Part shown: in pieces, positions 1 through 8,448 of the stretch
Numbering within the stretch: position 1 is the stretch's first letter
How the letters are laid out: each line of letters begins with the position of its first letter
NCBI GenBank assembly: GCA_026005175.1
Contig: BPKO01000011.1
Location: 84,612 to 148,611, forward strand
DNA: 64,000 nt
Direction: 5' to 3'
Source: Candidatus Tectimicrobiota bacterium
GTDB taxonomy: Bacteria > Tectomicrobia > Entotheonellia > Entotheonellales > Entotheonellaceae
Notes under the pieces: model-generated
What the model was told of the DNA's origin: nothing
The model's database searches: none
The model's input: only the letters and a program-made list of their open reading frames with translations
Program-made: the position numbers and the translations under genes

Positions 1-2607
1 CTCGCCGGTCAGCTGCGGCATCGTCTGGTCGGTAATCACCAAGTCGAAGTCCTGCGGGGCGGCACGAAACGCCGCGAGCGCCTCCCGGCTGCTGGTGTAA
101 GCCGTCACCTGGTAGCCCAGGTGGCTGAGCAGTTCTTGCCCTAGCTGCGCCAGCGCCGGCTCGTCGTCGACAAAGAGGATGCGCCCGCGGCCCTGCGGCA
201 AGGGCTCTGCTGCCGCCGCGGCCGCGGCGGGGGCCGGGTCGGCCGGCGGCAAGTAGACGTCGAACGTCGTGCCCTGGCCAGGAGCGCTCTCTACGGTGAT
301 GGCGCCGCCATGGCCGGTGACGATGCCATGCACCACCGCCAAGCCCATGCCGGTGCCTTCGCCAGGCGCTTTGGTGGTAAAAAAGGGGTCAAAAATACGG
401 GAGACGACCTCCGGCGGCATGCCGCAGCCGCTGTCGCGCACCCGCAGCCGCAGGTGCGCTCCCGGGCGCAGCGGCGGGTGGGCAGCGGCAAACTCGGGCG
501 TCACCGCAACAGTGTCAAGGCCGATCTCCAGCACCCCGCCGGCCGGGCGCATGGCGTGCTCGGCGTTGGTGCAGAGGTTCATCAGCACCTGCTGCAGCTG
601 CGTAGGGTCGGCGAGCACCGTGTCGGCCTCGGCCTCGAGCCGCAGGCGTAGCTCGACGGTGCTCGGCAGCGAGGCGCGCAGCAGCGTGAGCGCTTCCTGC
701 ACCAGCGGCCGCAGCCGCACCGGCTGGCGCTGCGGCGGGCGCTGGCGGCTGAAGGCCAGGATCTGCCGCACCAGGTCGCGGCCGCGCCGGCCAGCGGTGA
801 GGATTTCCTGCACGTTGCACCACAGCGGCGACCCTTCCGGCACGTCGAAAAGCGCCAGCTCGGCATAGCCCAGGATGGCAGCCAGGATGTTGTTGAAGTC
901 GTGGGCAATGCCGCCGGCCAGAGTGCCGATGGCCTCCATTTTCTGGGCTTGCAGCAGCTGCGCTTCGAGCCGCTTGCGCTCGCTGATGTCGAGCAGCGTC
1001 CCCAAAATGGCTGGCTGGCCCTCCCAGGTCACCACCGAGGCTACGGTTTCGAGCCAGATGGGGGTGCCGTCCTGCCGCACCCCTTGCCACTCAAAGCGCG
1101 AAGGGACAGGCTCGCCGCGCAGCCGGGCGTCCCGGTAGCCCTCGAGCCGGGGGCGCTCGTGCGGCGCCATGAAGCGCCTGACGTCCTGGCCCAGGAGCTG
1201 GCGGGGATCGTCGTAGCCGAAAATGCGCGCGGCCGCCGGGTTGGCAAAGCGAATCATGTAGTCGTGGTGAATGACGATCCCCTGGATAGAGGCCTCCACC
1301 AGGGTGCGGTAGCGGGCTTCGCTGTCGCGCAGCGCCGCGTTGAGCTGGCGCAGGTTGGCAAAGAGCTGCGCATTTTCCAGCGCCACCGCCGCCTGTGCCG
1401 CAAAGAGCTGCAGCAGCTCCACCTCTTCGGGGGCAAAGGGGCCGGCGGCATCGCGGTAAACCACCAGCGCCCCCAGGGCCTCCTCGCCCCGCAGCAGGGG
1501 CACGGAGAGCACGGCGCGGTAGCCCTCGGCGGCCACCATGGCCCGCGTGTGCGGGGTGAGCTCGAAGGCAGGGTCGTTGAGCAAGTCGGCCGACCACACC
1601 GGGCGCCGCTCGGCAATGGCCCGCGCCGTGGTGCCGTCGCGCCAGTGGCGCGGCCGCAGGCGGCGCCGGAAGTCTTCGCTCAGGCCGCGCACGGCGACAA
1701 AGCGCAGCACCCCTTCCCCGCCCTCGCACTCCACTACCGCCAGTCCGGCGCGCTCGCTGCGCAGCAGGCGGCGGGCGTGCTCGACCACCAGCTCGAGCAC
1801 CGCCTGTGGGTCGCGCGAGGCGGTGAGCGCCTGGCCCACTTCGGTGAGGGCGGCCAGCTCGGCCACGCGCTGGCGCAGCGCCTGCTCGATGCGCTGCTGC
1901 GCGTGCAGCTGCTGCTCGAGCTGTGCCCGCGCTTCTTGCAGGCGCGCCCGGTCTGCTGCCAGCTCGCGCACCATGGCGTCGAAGGTGCGGCCCAGGCGTG
2001 CCACTTCGTCGCTGCCGGGCAGGGCTGCCGCCACCTGCCAGTCCCCGGCGGCAAGGCGCGCGGCCGCCCGGGCAAGGCGGTGCAGGCGCCGGGTGAGGAC
2101 AAACCCCGTGGCCAGGCCGGCGGCGGCCAGGGCGGCCAGCCCTCCCAGGGCAAGGTGGATGCCGGCGTCGCGGGCCCGCTGCAGGGCTTGCTGCATGGGG
2201 GCGCGGGAGAAAGCCACGGCCACCGTGCCCAGGGAAGCGGCCGCGTTGCGCAGCTGTGCCCGGTGCCAGTCTCCGGAAACCCGCGCCAGCGGCGCTCCCA
2301 GCAGCGAGGCCTCCGTGCTTGCCACGATGCGCTGCCGGTGGTCGGCCACCACCGCGGCACGCACGTAGGGATTGCGCTGCACCTGCTCCAGGTAAAGCTG
2401 CAGCTCGGCGTAGTCGCCCGTCAGCAGCGCCGGGCGACTGGCCTCCTGCAGCAGCGAAAAGAGGGCCTGCTCGGTGGCGGTAAGCTGCTCAGTGGCAGCA
2501 CGCTCGAGCAGCGCCAGCGTCTGCCACAACGCCAGGCCCATTGCCCCTGCCGCCAGCAAAACAATCGTCACGGCAATGCGGTAGCGCAGGGGTATGCGGA
2601 GCCTCAT
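1..2607 (-). CDS. Hybrid sensor histidine kinase/response regulator (C-terminus beyond window)
   Basis: Membrane sensor kinase of a two-component system, open at the window edge. Translation from the ATG at 2607 gives a first membrane segment at about residues 8-30, a roughly 120-residue periplasmic part, a second segment at about 149-172, a HAMP linker, a coiled coil, a GAF domain, a PAS domain, and HisKA with the H-box GGIAHDFNN. An ATPase domain follows (G-box [13 protein letters not shown]). After an Ala/Pro linker a receiver domain begins (FVDDEP) and includes the phosphoacceptor Asp in [10 protein letters not shown] before the sequence ends. The start overlaps the 3' end of the PhnD-like gene by 119 bp. 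Such pairing suggests the binding protein feeds ligand information to the kinase, which is inference. The signal and target are unknown. Confidence 0.85.
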   Translation of the reverse strand, partial: MRLRIPLRYRIAVTIVLLAAGAMGLALWQTLALLERAATEQLTATEQALFSLLQEASRPALLTGDYAELQLYLEQVQRNPYVRAAVVADHRQRIVASTEASLLGAPLARVSGDWHRAQLRNAAASLGTVAVAFSRAPMQQALQRARDAGIHLALGGLAALAAAGLATGFVLTRRLHRLARAAARLAAGDWQVAAALPGSDEVARLGRTFDAMVRELAADRARLQEARAQLEQQLHAQQRIEQALRQRVAELAALTEVGQALTASRDPQAVLELVVEHARRLLRSERAGLAVVECEGGEGVLRFVAVRGLSEDFRRRLRPRHWRDGTTARAIAERRPVWSADLLNDPAFELTPHTRAMVAAEGYRAVLSVPLLRGEEALGALVVYRDAAGPFAPEEVELLQLFAAQAAVALENAQLFANLRQLNAALRDSEARYRTLVEASIQGIVIHHDYMIRFANPAAARIFGYDDPRQLLGQDVRRFMAPHERPRLEGYRDARLRGEPVPSRFEWQGVRQDGTPIWLETVASVVTWEGQPAILGTLLDISERKRLEAQLLQAQKMEAIGTLAGGIAHDFNNILAAILGYAELALFDVPEGSPLWCNVQEILTAGRRGRDLVRQILAFSRQRPPQRQPVRLRPLVQEALTLLRASLPSTVELRLRLEAEADTVLADPTQLQQVLMNLCTNAEHAMRPAGGVLEIGLDTVAVTPEFAAAHPPLRPGAHLRLRVRDSGCGMPPEVVSRIFDPFFTTKAPGEGTGMGLAVVHGIVTGHGGAITVESAPGQGTTFDVYLPPADPAPAAAAAAAEPLPQGRGRILFVDDEPALAQLGQELLSHLGYQVTAYTSSREALAAFRAAPQDFDLVITDQTMPQLTGE

Positions 2608-3430
2608 AGGTGCCTAGCTCCTCCCACAAGCGGCGGACAACCTCGTAGTCGGCGTCGGTGGCCGCCACAAACGCCTCAAAGCCCGCCTGCTGCAACAGCG
2701 CACGACCTTCCGGCGTACGGTGCCAGGAGAGGATGGCGGCGCGCAGCCGCTCTCGCTCGGCGGCAGGAAGACGGCGGTGGGCCACAAAGAGCGGGCTGGG
2801 CAGCGCCGGCAGGGCGGCCAGCACGCGCAGCTGCAGGCGGCGCTTGGCTTCAAACAGGCGCAGCGGCGGCGACGCCGTCACGCAGGCGCTGGCGCCGCCA
2901 AGCAGGAGCTGGTGCAGGCACGAGCTGTGCGAGCGGTAGTAAACCAGAGTGACATCGCGTCCGGGTACCAGGCCGACGCGCCAGAGGGCGTGCCTGAACA
3001 CCAGGCTCACCGCTGCCTGCGGCGGCGGCAGGGCGACGGGGTGGCCGCGCAGCTCGAGGAGATTGCGCAGCGGGCTGGCCGGCAAGACGACCACCAGGGG
3101 GACGAGGGGCTGCCGGCGGCGCGCCAGGGGCAAGTAGCCGGCCGCAGCGGCGATGCGGACGTAGTCAAAAGGCTGGACAAACGCCAGGTCATAGCGCTGC
3201 TCTTGCAGCGCCGCTCCAAAGGCTTCAAAGCTGGCGGCGGTGCGAAAGCGCACCTGGCGGCCCACCGCCTCCCCCAGCGCCGCTGCCAGCGGGGCAAAGA
3301 GCCGCTCCAGCTGCACCGGCGGCAGGTAAGGGAACACCCCCAGGGTGTACGCCGCAGGCGGCGGGGAAGCTTGCGGCCACGCCTGGCCGCTCAGCACCAG
3401 CAGGGCCAGGCCAAGGCACAAGGGTCGCAT
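2489..3430 (-). CDS. PhnD-like periplasmic substrate-binding protein
   Basis: Phosphate/phosphite/phosphonate-type solute-binding protein of 313 residues. A hydrophobic signal peptide (MRPLCLGLALLVLSG) is followed by family features: TLGVFPYLPP at the N-terminus, the YDLAFVQPFDYVR segment, and VFRHALWRVGLVPGRDV before the hinge. The ATG at 3430 is preferred over the longer frame from 3514 because it starts directly at the signal peptide. No permease or ATPase genes flank it; instead the sensor kinase overlaps its end. It is therefore probably a sensory binding protein rather than a transporter component. The last 35 or so residues, past [12 protein letters not shown], look non-homologous and overlap the kinase start. 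Confidence 0.8.
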   Translation of the reverse strand: MRPLCLGLALLVLSGQAWPQASPPPAAYTLGVFPYLPPVQLERLFAPLAAALGEAVGRQVRFRTAASFEAFGAALQEQRYDLAFVQPFDYVRIAAAAGYLPLARRRQPLVPLVVVLPASPLRNLLELRGHPVALPPPQAAVSLVFRHALWRVGLVPGRDVTLVYYRSHSSCLHQLLLGGASACVTASPPLRLFEAKRRLQLRVLAALPALPSPLFVAHRRLPAAERERLRAAILSWHRTPEGRALLQQAGFEAFVAATDADYEVVRRLWEELGTYEAPHTPALPHCRDDCFAGGRGNGPGVVADAGAARACCH

Positions 3431-3556
3431 GGCGAGAGTCCCAAAAAAGACAGCGCGCTGCCCAGGCGGCGAGCTCGGCAAGCCCGTCCCTTTCATTTTA
3501 CCCTTATCGGCCACGCCCGGCTTTTACCTTAATTCGCAAGCCGACCGGCAAAGAAA

Positions 3557-3572
3557 CGGCACGTATTTTGCA
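3557..3572 (+). promoter_or_regulatory. Sigma-54 promoter of the SQR gene
   Basis: CGGCACG-TATT-TTGCA matches the -24/-12 consensus TGGCACG-N4-TTGCW except for the first base. The invariant GG and GC are 10 bp apart, and the element lies 37 bp before the SQR start. No GACA-N3-TGTC dyad is seen upstream, so a different activator is likely. FisR-type sigma-54 activators of sqr/pdo genes are known in other bacteria. Confidence 0.65.
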
Positions 3573-3608
3573 AAACTCTGCTGTGCCTACATGGAGGAGG
3601 GAATTTCG

Positions 3609-4931
3609 ATGCTGCTGCCTGGAGCACGCCGGCGCCAAGCGCTGGCGCGGGCTGCCGAGCTGGCGCTGCAGGCCGGCTTTGCCCTTGCCGCGCGCCGGCG
3701 GACGGCGCCGGTGCGCACTGCGGCCCGTTTTGTCATTGTTGGCGGTGGCACCGCCGGCCTCACGGTGGCCGCCCGCCTGTGCCGGGCCCTGGAGGCGCCG
3801 CGCCTGACCCTCATTGAGCCCTCTTGCCGCCACCTTTACCAGCCGGGGCAGACCCTGGTGGCGGCTGGCCTCTTTGCCAAAGCGCACTTCGTGCGCCCGC
3901 AGCGGCACTACCTGCCGCGCGCCGTCACCTGGCTGCAAGACCGCGCCGTGCTCATCGACCCCGAGCGCCAGGTGGTGGTCACCGGCAACGGCACGCCGGT
4001 GCCATACGACTTCCTCGTGGTGGCCACCGGCGTCGAGCTGCACCCCGAGCAGCTGCCGGGCTTGGAGGGGCACCTGGGACGCGACGGCCTCTGTACCATT
4101 TATACCCCCGAGCAGGCCGAGCAGACCTGGCACATGCTGTCTAGCTTTCAGGGCGGCACCGCCCTTTTCACCCAGCCTGCCACCCCCATCAAATGCGGCG
4201 GGGCGCCGCAGAAAATCATGTACCTGGCGGCCGACCTCTTCCGCCGCCACGGCGTGCACCGCCGCACGCAAGTGATTTTTGCCACGCCGGGCGAGCGCCT
4301 CTTTGGCATCGACGCCTATGCTCGCACCCTGGCAGGGGTGGCCGCCCGCAAAGGCGTTGTCTGTGCCTTTCGCCACCGGCTGGTCGAAGTGCGGGCGGCG
4401 CAGCGGCAAGCAGTCTTTGCCGTGGCGGACGAGCACCACCCCACCAGCGAGCGCCACGAGGTGCTCTCTTACGACTTGCTGCACCTCGTGCCGCCCATGA
4501 GCCCGCCAGCGGCGGTGCAGCAAAGCCCCCTGGCCCACGCCAGCGGCCCGCAACAGGGCTGGCTTCAAGTCGACCGCCATACCCTGCAGCACCCGCGCTA
4601 CGCCAACGTCTTTGCCCTGGGCGACGTTATCGACGCGCCCGGCACCAAAACCGGCGCTGCGGTGCGCAAGCAGGCGCCGGTGTTGGTGCACAACCTGCTG
4701 GCCACCTTGCAAGGGCAGGATGCCAGCCGCTTCCGCCGCTACCACGGCTATACCTCCTGCCCCCTTATCACCGGTTATGGCCGTGTCATGCTGGCCGAGT
4801 TCGACTACGACTTGCGGCCGCTATCGACGTTTCCTTGGGATCCGGCGCGGCCGCGCCGCAGCATGTGGCTGCTCAAGCTCTACCTGCTGCCGGCCCTTTA
4901 CTGGCACGGCATGCTGCGCGGCCTGGCCTGA
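3609..4931 (+). CDS. sqr: Sulfide:quinone oxidoreductase, type II (SQOR-like)
   Basis: FAD-dependent membrane-associated enzyme that oxidises sulfide to sulfane sulfur and passes electrons to quinone. It has 440 residues. The dinucleotide-binding motif VIVGGGTAGLTVA is near residue 40. TPIKCGGAPQKIMY carries the first redox cysteine, and YTSCPLITGYGRVMLAEFDY carries the second; both segments closely resemble the mitochondrial SQOR type. The C-terminal RSMWLLKLYLLPALYWHGML is the amphipathic membrane anchor. The ATG at 3609 is chosen because GGAGGAGG lies 8 bp upstream; an in-frame ATG at 3591 overlaps that site. Its product would feed the persulfide dioxygenase encoded at 6668. Confidence 0.95.
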   Translation: MLLPGARRRQALARAAELALQAGFALAARRRTAPVRTAARFVIVGGGTAGLTVAARLCRALEAPRLTLIEPSCRHLYQPGQTLVAAGLFAKAHFVRPQRHYLPRAVTWLQDRAVLIDPERQVVVTGNGTPVPYDFLVVATGVELHPEQLPGLEGHLGRDGLCTIYTPEQAEQTWHMLSSFQGGTALFTQPATPIKCGGAPQKIMYLAADLFRRHGVHRRTQVIFATPGERLFGIDAYARTLAGVAARKGVVCAFRHRLVEVRAAQRQAVFAVADEHHPTSERHEVLSYDLLHLVPPMSPPAAVQQSPLAHASGPQQGWLQVDRHTLQHPRYANVFALGDVIDAPGTKTGAAVRKQAPVLVHNLLATLQGQDASRFRRYHGYTSCPLITGYGRVMLAEFDYDLRPLSTFPWDPARPRRSMWLLKLYLLPALYWHGMLRGLA

Positions 4932-4955
4932 GGGCCTGTCGTGTTGGCAGCCGCG

Positions 4956-4984
4956 TTGACAATGCCGGCTGCGTGCGCTATGAA
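4956..4984 (+). promoter_or_regulatory. Sigma-70 promoter of the encapsulin operon
   Basis: TTGACA, a 17-bp spacer and TATGAA lie 39 bp before the encapsulated-ferritin start. This is a near-consensus housekeeping promoter. Confidence 0.7.
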
Positions 4985-5022
4985 AAAACACCGTCGTGCC
5001 GACCCGTGCTGAGGAGGAGCCC

Positions 5023-5388
5023 ATGGCGACGAGCAGTGCCAGTTACCACGAGCCTCTGGATAAGCTCTCCCCTGCTACGATGGACTACCATCGGGCGCTG
5101 GTTTCCTTGCAGGAGGAGCTCGAAGCCGTCGATTGGTACCAGCAACGGGCCGATGCCTGTGGCGACGACGAGCTGCGTGCCATCTTGCTGCACAACATGC
5201 GCGAGGAGATCGAGCACGCCAGCATGCTCCTCGAGTGGCTGCGCCGCCACCATCCCGACTTTGACCGCTGCTTGCGCACGTATCTGTTTACCACGCAGCG
5301 CATCGTCGAGCTCGAGTCGAATGGCGAGGCCGCGGCCGTACCGCCCTCGCCGCGGGCTTTCACCATCGGGTCGCTGCGGGACGCCTGA
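5023..5388 (+). CDS. Encapsulated ferritin-like protein (EncFtn) with encapsulin targeting peptide
   Basis: Ferroxidase cargo protein of an encapsulin nanocompartment, 121 residues. Residues E31, E32, E34, W38, Y39, E62 and H65 occupy the positions of the ferroxidase and entry-site residues described for Rhodospirillum EncFtn. After a Pro-rich linker (VPPSP) the protein ends in FTIGSLRDA, a cargo-loading peptide of the (L/F)T(V/I)GSLR type. The ATG at 5023 follows GAGGAGG with good spacing. The encapsulin gene starts 3 bp after the stop codon. EncFtn oxidises Fe(II) for mineral storage inside the shell. Confidence 0.95.
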   Translation: MATSSASYHEPLDKLSPATMDYHRALVSLQEELEAVDWYQQRADACGDDELRAILLHNMREEIEHASMLLEWLRRHHPDFDRCLRTYLFTTQRIVELESNGEAAAVPPSPRAFTIGSLRDA

Positions 5389-5391
5389 GCC

Positions 5392-6205
5392 ATGGCTTAC
5401 CTCAACCGACACCTGGCGCCGTTTCCTGCCTCCGTCTGGCAGCGCCTGGACGAGGCGGCAGTGCGTGCGGGCCCGTGACCTGCTCACCGGGCGGCGTTTC
5501 CTGGACCTCGATGGCCCTTACGGGGTGGGGCTGACTGCCCTTGAAGTAGGCAACGACGAGTACTGCCGCCAGCCAGGACCGCAGGAAGCGGGCGCGGTGA
5601 TGGGGCGAACCATTTCCGTCCCCATGCTGCGCAAGGACTTTCGCCTCAGTATCCGCCGCCTGGCCGCCCACCTCGAGATGGGACAGCCCTTGCTGCTGAC
5701 GCCGGTGGAAGAAGCGGCCGAAGCAGTGGCTCGGCGAGAAGAGGAGTTCATTTACTACGGGCAGCCTGACTTTGGATTGCAGGGACTGCTCACCGCGCAA
5801 GGACGCCTGCACCACGAAGGCGGCGACTGGTCGGACCTGGATCGCGTCCTCGACGACGTGCTAGCGGCGGTAAACGCGCTCGACGCCCGTGGCTTCCGCG
5901 GCCCTTACGCTTTGGCGCTGGCGCCTTCCCTCTACAACGGGCTGTTCCGGCGCTACGCCGGCACCGACATGCTGCAGCTCGAGCACCTGCGGCGGCTGTG
6001 CCAGCGCGGTGTCTACAAGGCGCCCATCGAGGGTGGGGTGCTTGTCGACCCCCGCGTCGGCCGGTTGGTGGTAGGGCAAGACCTGATGGTAGGCTACGTG
6101 GGGCAGGATGGCATCCACTACCAGCTTTATGTCTGCGAGAGCATCGTGCTCATGCTCGAGACGCCGCAGGCCATTTGCACTATCCGGCCACGCACCGCTT
6201 CGTGA
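5392..6205 (+). pseudogene. Family 1 encapsulin shell protein, frameshifted near 5470
   Basis: HK97-fold shell protein that packages the upstream ferritin. The first 28 residues (MAYLNRHLAPFPASVWQRLD...) are typical encapsulin but stop at 5478. The rest (RARDLLTGRRFLDLDGPYGVG to the stop at 6205) is in the next frame. Removing one G from the run at 5469-5471 restores AVRAARDLLTGRRF and a protein of about 270 residues, the normal family length. E-loop and A-domain regions show no other damage. A sequencing error in the G/C run is more likely than a true null allele, but I cannot tell from one sequence. Confidence 0.9.
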
Positions 6206-6209
6206 GCCA

Positions 6210-6551
6210 TTACGCCTCCGCAAGCGGGCCGTCTGGCGCGCCAGCAGGCGCCGCCAGCGGCGCCTGCAAGCGGGCACAGACGAGGTCGCAGAGCTCAAAG
6301 ACGTGCTCGTCGGCAATGGCGTAGTAAACTGCCGACCCTACCTGCCGCCGCCGCACCAGCCCGGCGGCGTGGAGCACTTTGAGGTGCTTGCTGACGTTGG
6401 GTTGCGTCGTTCCTAGTCGTGCGGCGAGCGCCGACACGCTTTGCTCGCCCTCTTCCAGCGCCTGTAGCAGGCGCAGGCGCGTGGGCTCGCCCAACGCCTT
6501 AAAGCGCGCCGCCACCAGCGCCAGTGCCTCAGGCGAGAGCCGCCGCGGCAT
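6210..6551 (-). CDS. ArsR-family repressor with C-terminal cysteine pair
   Basis: Winged-helix regulator of 113 residues: FKALGEPTRLRLLQAL (helix 1-2), VSALAARLGTTQPNVSKHLKVL (recognition helix) and the wing GLVRRRQVGSAVYY. Two cysteines, C88 and C92, lie in the last helix (FELCDLVCARL). It is transcribed divergently from the persulfide dioxygenase gene with an inverted repeat between them. A role as repressor of that gene responding to reactive sulfur (as BigR/SqrR do) is inferred. Those proteins use a different cysteine spacing, so metal sensing remains possible. It converges with the encapsulin gene, ending 4 bp away. Confidence 0.85.
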   Translation of the reverse strand: MPRRLSPEALALVAARFKALGEPTRLRLLQALEEGEQSVSALAARLGTTQPNVSKHLKVLHAAGLVRRRQVGSAVYYAIADEHVFELCDLVCARLQAPLAAPAGAPDGPLAEA

Positions 6552-6575
6552 CGTGCCTCCCCTGCGTTGACGAAT

Positions 6576-6589
6576 TAACCATCTGGTTA
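6576..6589. promoter_or_regulatory. Putative ArsR operator
   Basis: Perfect inverted repeat TAACCA-TC-TGGTTA in the 116-bp gap between the divergent arsR and persulfide dioxygenase genes. It lies beside a TTGACG/TATACA-like promoter. It is placed to repress both genes. Confidence 0.5.
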
Positions 6590-6667
6590 TACATTCAACC
6601 CAAGGGCACTATACCAGAGGGCGGCGGCTCTGCCAAGCGGGGCTGCCAGGCAAAGAAGGAGCGGGCA

Positions 6668-8065
6668 ATGTTTTTCAAGCAATACTACCTGGGCTGTTTG
6701 GCGCATGCCTCGTACCTCATCGGCGATGAGGGCAGCCACACCGCCGTGGTGGTCGATCCGCAGCGCGACGTCGAACAGTACCTCGAAGACGCCGCGCACC
6801 ACGGGCTGGACATCCGCTACGTCTTCCTCACCCACTTCCACGCCGACTTCCTCGCTGGCCACCTGGAGCTGCGCGACCGCGTCGGCGCCACCATCTGCCT
6901 GGGCGCCCGCGCCCAGGCCGACTACGCCTTTCGCCCCTTTGGCGACGGCGACACCCTGGAGCTGGGCAGCGTGCGCCTGCAGGTGCTGGAAACCCCTGGC
7001 CACACGCCGGAGAGCATCTGCATTTTGGTCTACGACTTGGCCCGCGACGCCACCGCCCCTTACGCCGTGCTCACCGGCGACACCCTGTTCATCGGCGACG
7101 TGGGCCGCCCCGACCTGCTGGCTTCCATCGGCCTCAGCGCCGAGGAACTCGCCGGCATGCTCTACGACTCCCTGCACAGCAAGCTCCTTGCGCTGCCCGA
7201 CGCCACCCTGGTCTACCCGGCCCACGGCGCCGGCTCCATGTGCGGCAAGAACCTGAGCAGCGACACCGTCTCCACCCTTGGCCAGCAGCGGCGCTACAAC
7301 TATGCCCTGCAGCCCATGTCCCGGGAAGACTTCATCCGCCTGGTCACCGCCGATCAACCTGAAGCGCCGCCTTACTTTGCCTATGACGCCCTGCTCAACC
7401 GCCAGGAGCGGCAAACCCTGGAGCGCGCCCTGCAGCAAGAGCTCAAGCCCCTTTCCCTCGACGAGGTGCTGCGCCTGATGAACGCCGGCGCCCAGGTGCT
7501 CGACGTGCGCGAAGCCGCCGACTTCGAAGGCGCCCACCTGGCCGGCAGCCTCAATATTGGCCTAGGGGGCAGCTACGCCACCTGGGCAGGCACGCTCCTG
7601 GAACGCGACAAGCCGGTGGTCCTCATCGCCGCGCCCGGCCGCGAGTACGAGGCGGCGATGCGCTTGGGACGCATCGGCTTTGACATCGTCGCCGGCTACC
7701 TCGAGGGCGGCATGCAGGCCTTGGAGAAGCGCCCCGAGCTGCTGCGGCGTACCCTGCGCATCACCGCCCCGGCCCTGGCCGAGCTGCTGGCTTCCCCCGC
7801 ACCGCCCCTGGTGCTCGACGTGCGCACGCCGCGTGAGTGGCAAGAAAAGCACATCGAGGGCAGCCACAACCTTCCCCTCAACCGCCTGCGAGAGCGCCTC
7901 GCCGAGATTCCGCGCGACCGGCTGGTGGTGGTGCACTGCGCCAGCGGCTACCGCTCGGCCATCGCCGTCAGTCTGCTCGAGCGGCACGGGCTGACCCAGC
8001 TGGCTGACCTGGTGGGCGGCTTTGCCGCCTGGGAGGCCTCCCAGCTGGCCACCGTGCACGGTTAA
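6668..8065 (+). CDS. Persulfide dioxygenase fused to two rhodanese domains
   Basis: Non-heme iron enzyme of the ETHE1/PDO group joined to sulfurtransferase domains, 465 residues. Residues 1 to about 235 are a metallo-beta-lactamase fold with THFHADFLAGH, the metal ligands around TPGHTPES, LTGDTLFIGDVGRPDL and YPAHGAGSMCGK. The first rhodanese domain (about 275-365) has Ala in place of the catalytic Cys (IAAPGREYEA), so it should be inactive. The second (about 375-460) keeps it (VHCASGYRSA). This matches the CstB/PDO-rhodanese architecture, which oxidises persulfide to thiosulfate or sulfite. The start ATG is preceded by AAGGAG. With SQR it forms a sulfide oxidation route. Confidence 0.93.
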   Translation: MFFKQYYLGCLAHASYLIGDEGSHTAVVVDPQRDVEQYLEDAAHHGLDIRYVFLTHFHADFLAGHLELRDRVGATICLGARAQADYAFRPFGDGDTLELGSVRLQVLETPGHTPESICILVYDLARDATAPYAVLTGDTLFIGDVGRPDLLASIGLSAEELAGMLYDSLHSKLLALPDATLVYPAHGAGSMCGKNLSSDTVSTLGQQRRYNYALQPMSREDFIRLVTADQPEAPPYFAYDALLNRQERQTLERALQQELKPLSLDEVLRLMNAGAQVLDVREAADFEGAHLAGSLNIGLGGSYATWAGTLLERDKPVVLIAAPGREYEAAMRLGRIGFDIVAGYLEGGMQALEKRPELLRRTLRITAPALAELLASPAPPLVLDVRTPREWQEKHIEGSHNLPLNRLRERLAEIPRDRLVVVHCASGYRSAIAVSLLERHGLTQLADLVGGFAAWEASQLATVHG

Positions 8066-8283
8066 GGGCGTGCGTGCCGTACCGCCCGCACCCCCTCGCT
8101 GAGCATGGCCAGCGCCTGCTGCGCTTCGGCCACCAGCGCCAGCACGCCGTCAAGGCCAAGCAGGCCCACCACCTGCTGCGGCGCGTCGACCCCCACCGGG
8201 CGCCGCACGCGGACAAAGCGCATCTCGTCCAGAGCAGCGGCAAGAAGCCGGCTGCCACCCGCAAGATCCGTGCCGCAACCCAC
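8062..8283 (-). CDS. Possible STAS-domain fragment
   Basis: A minus-strand frame from GTG 8283 encodes about 73 residues. Its end (VGLLGLDGVLALVAEAQQAL) resembles the last helix of STAS/anti-sigma-antagonist domains. There is no clear ribosome binding site and the N-terminal half of the domain is missing. It may be a decayed gene or chance coding bias. It ends 4 bp inside the persulfide dioxygenase gene. Confidence 0.25.
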   Translation of the reverse strand: MGCGTDLAGGSRLLAAALDEMRFVRVRRPVGVDAPQQVVGLLGLDGVLALVAEAQQALAMLSEGVRAVRHARP

Positions 8284-8307
8284 CGCCTTGCGCCGGCGCC
8301 GCAAGGT

Positions 8308-8340
8308 GACAGCTTGTCCGCTGTCCCCTGACAGGATGTC
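8308..8340. promoter_or_regulatory. Tandem GACA-N3-TGTC activator sites
   Basis: GACAGCTTGTC (8308-8318) and GACAGGATGTC (8330-8340) are two perfect dyads with centres 22 bp apart (two helical turns). They sit 55-90 bp before the -24 element of the aldolase operon. The position suits a sigma-54 enhancer-binding protein. Confidence 0.7.
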
Positions 8341-8394
8341 ACCGGCAGCGCAGCGCGGGCGCGCTGGGTGCGGGGCCGGCCGTGCCGGCGGGGC

Positions 8395-8410
8395 TGGTAC
8401 GGGAGTTGCA
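8395..8410 (+). promoter_or_regulatory. Sigma-54 promoter of the fba-pfk-pps operon
   Basis: TGGTACG-GGAG-TTGCA has correct GG-N10-GC spacing. It lies 39 bp before the aldolase start and downstream of the tandem dyads. Confidence 0.75.
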
Positions 8411-8448
8411 CTTTGCGACAGACATGGGGCTGCAAGGGAGGAAAAGGC

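Noticed and set aside
901-2952. Long plus-strand open frame opposite the sensor kinase
   Set aside because: Composition is that of an antisense shadow of GC-rich codons; the minus-strand kinase shows clear domains.
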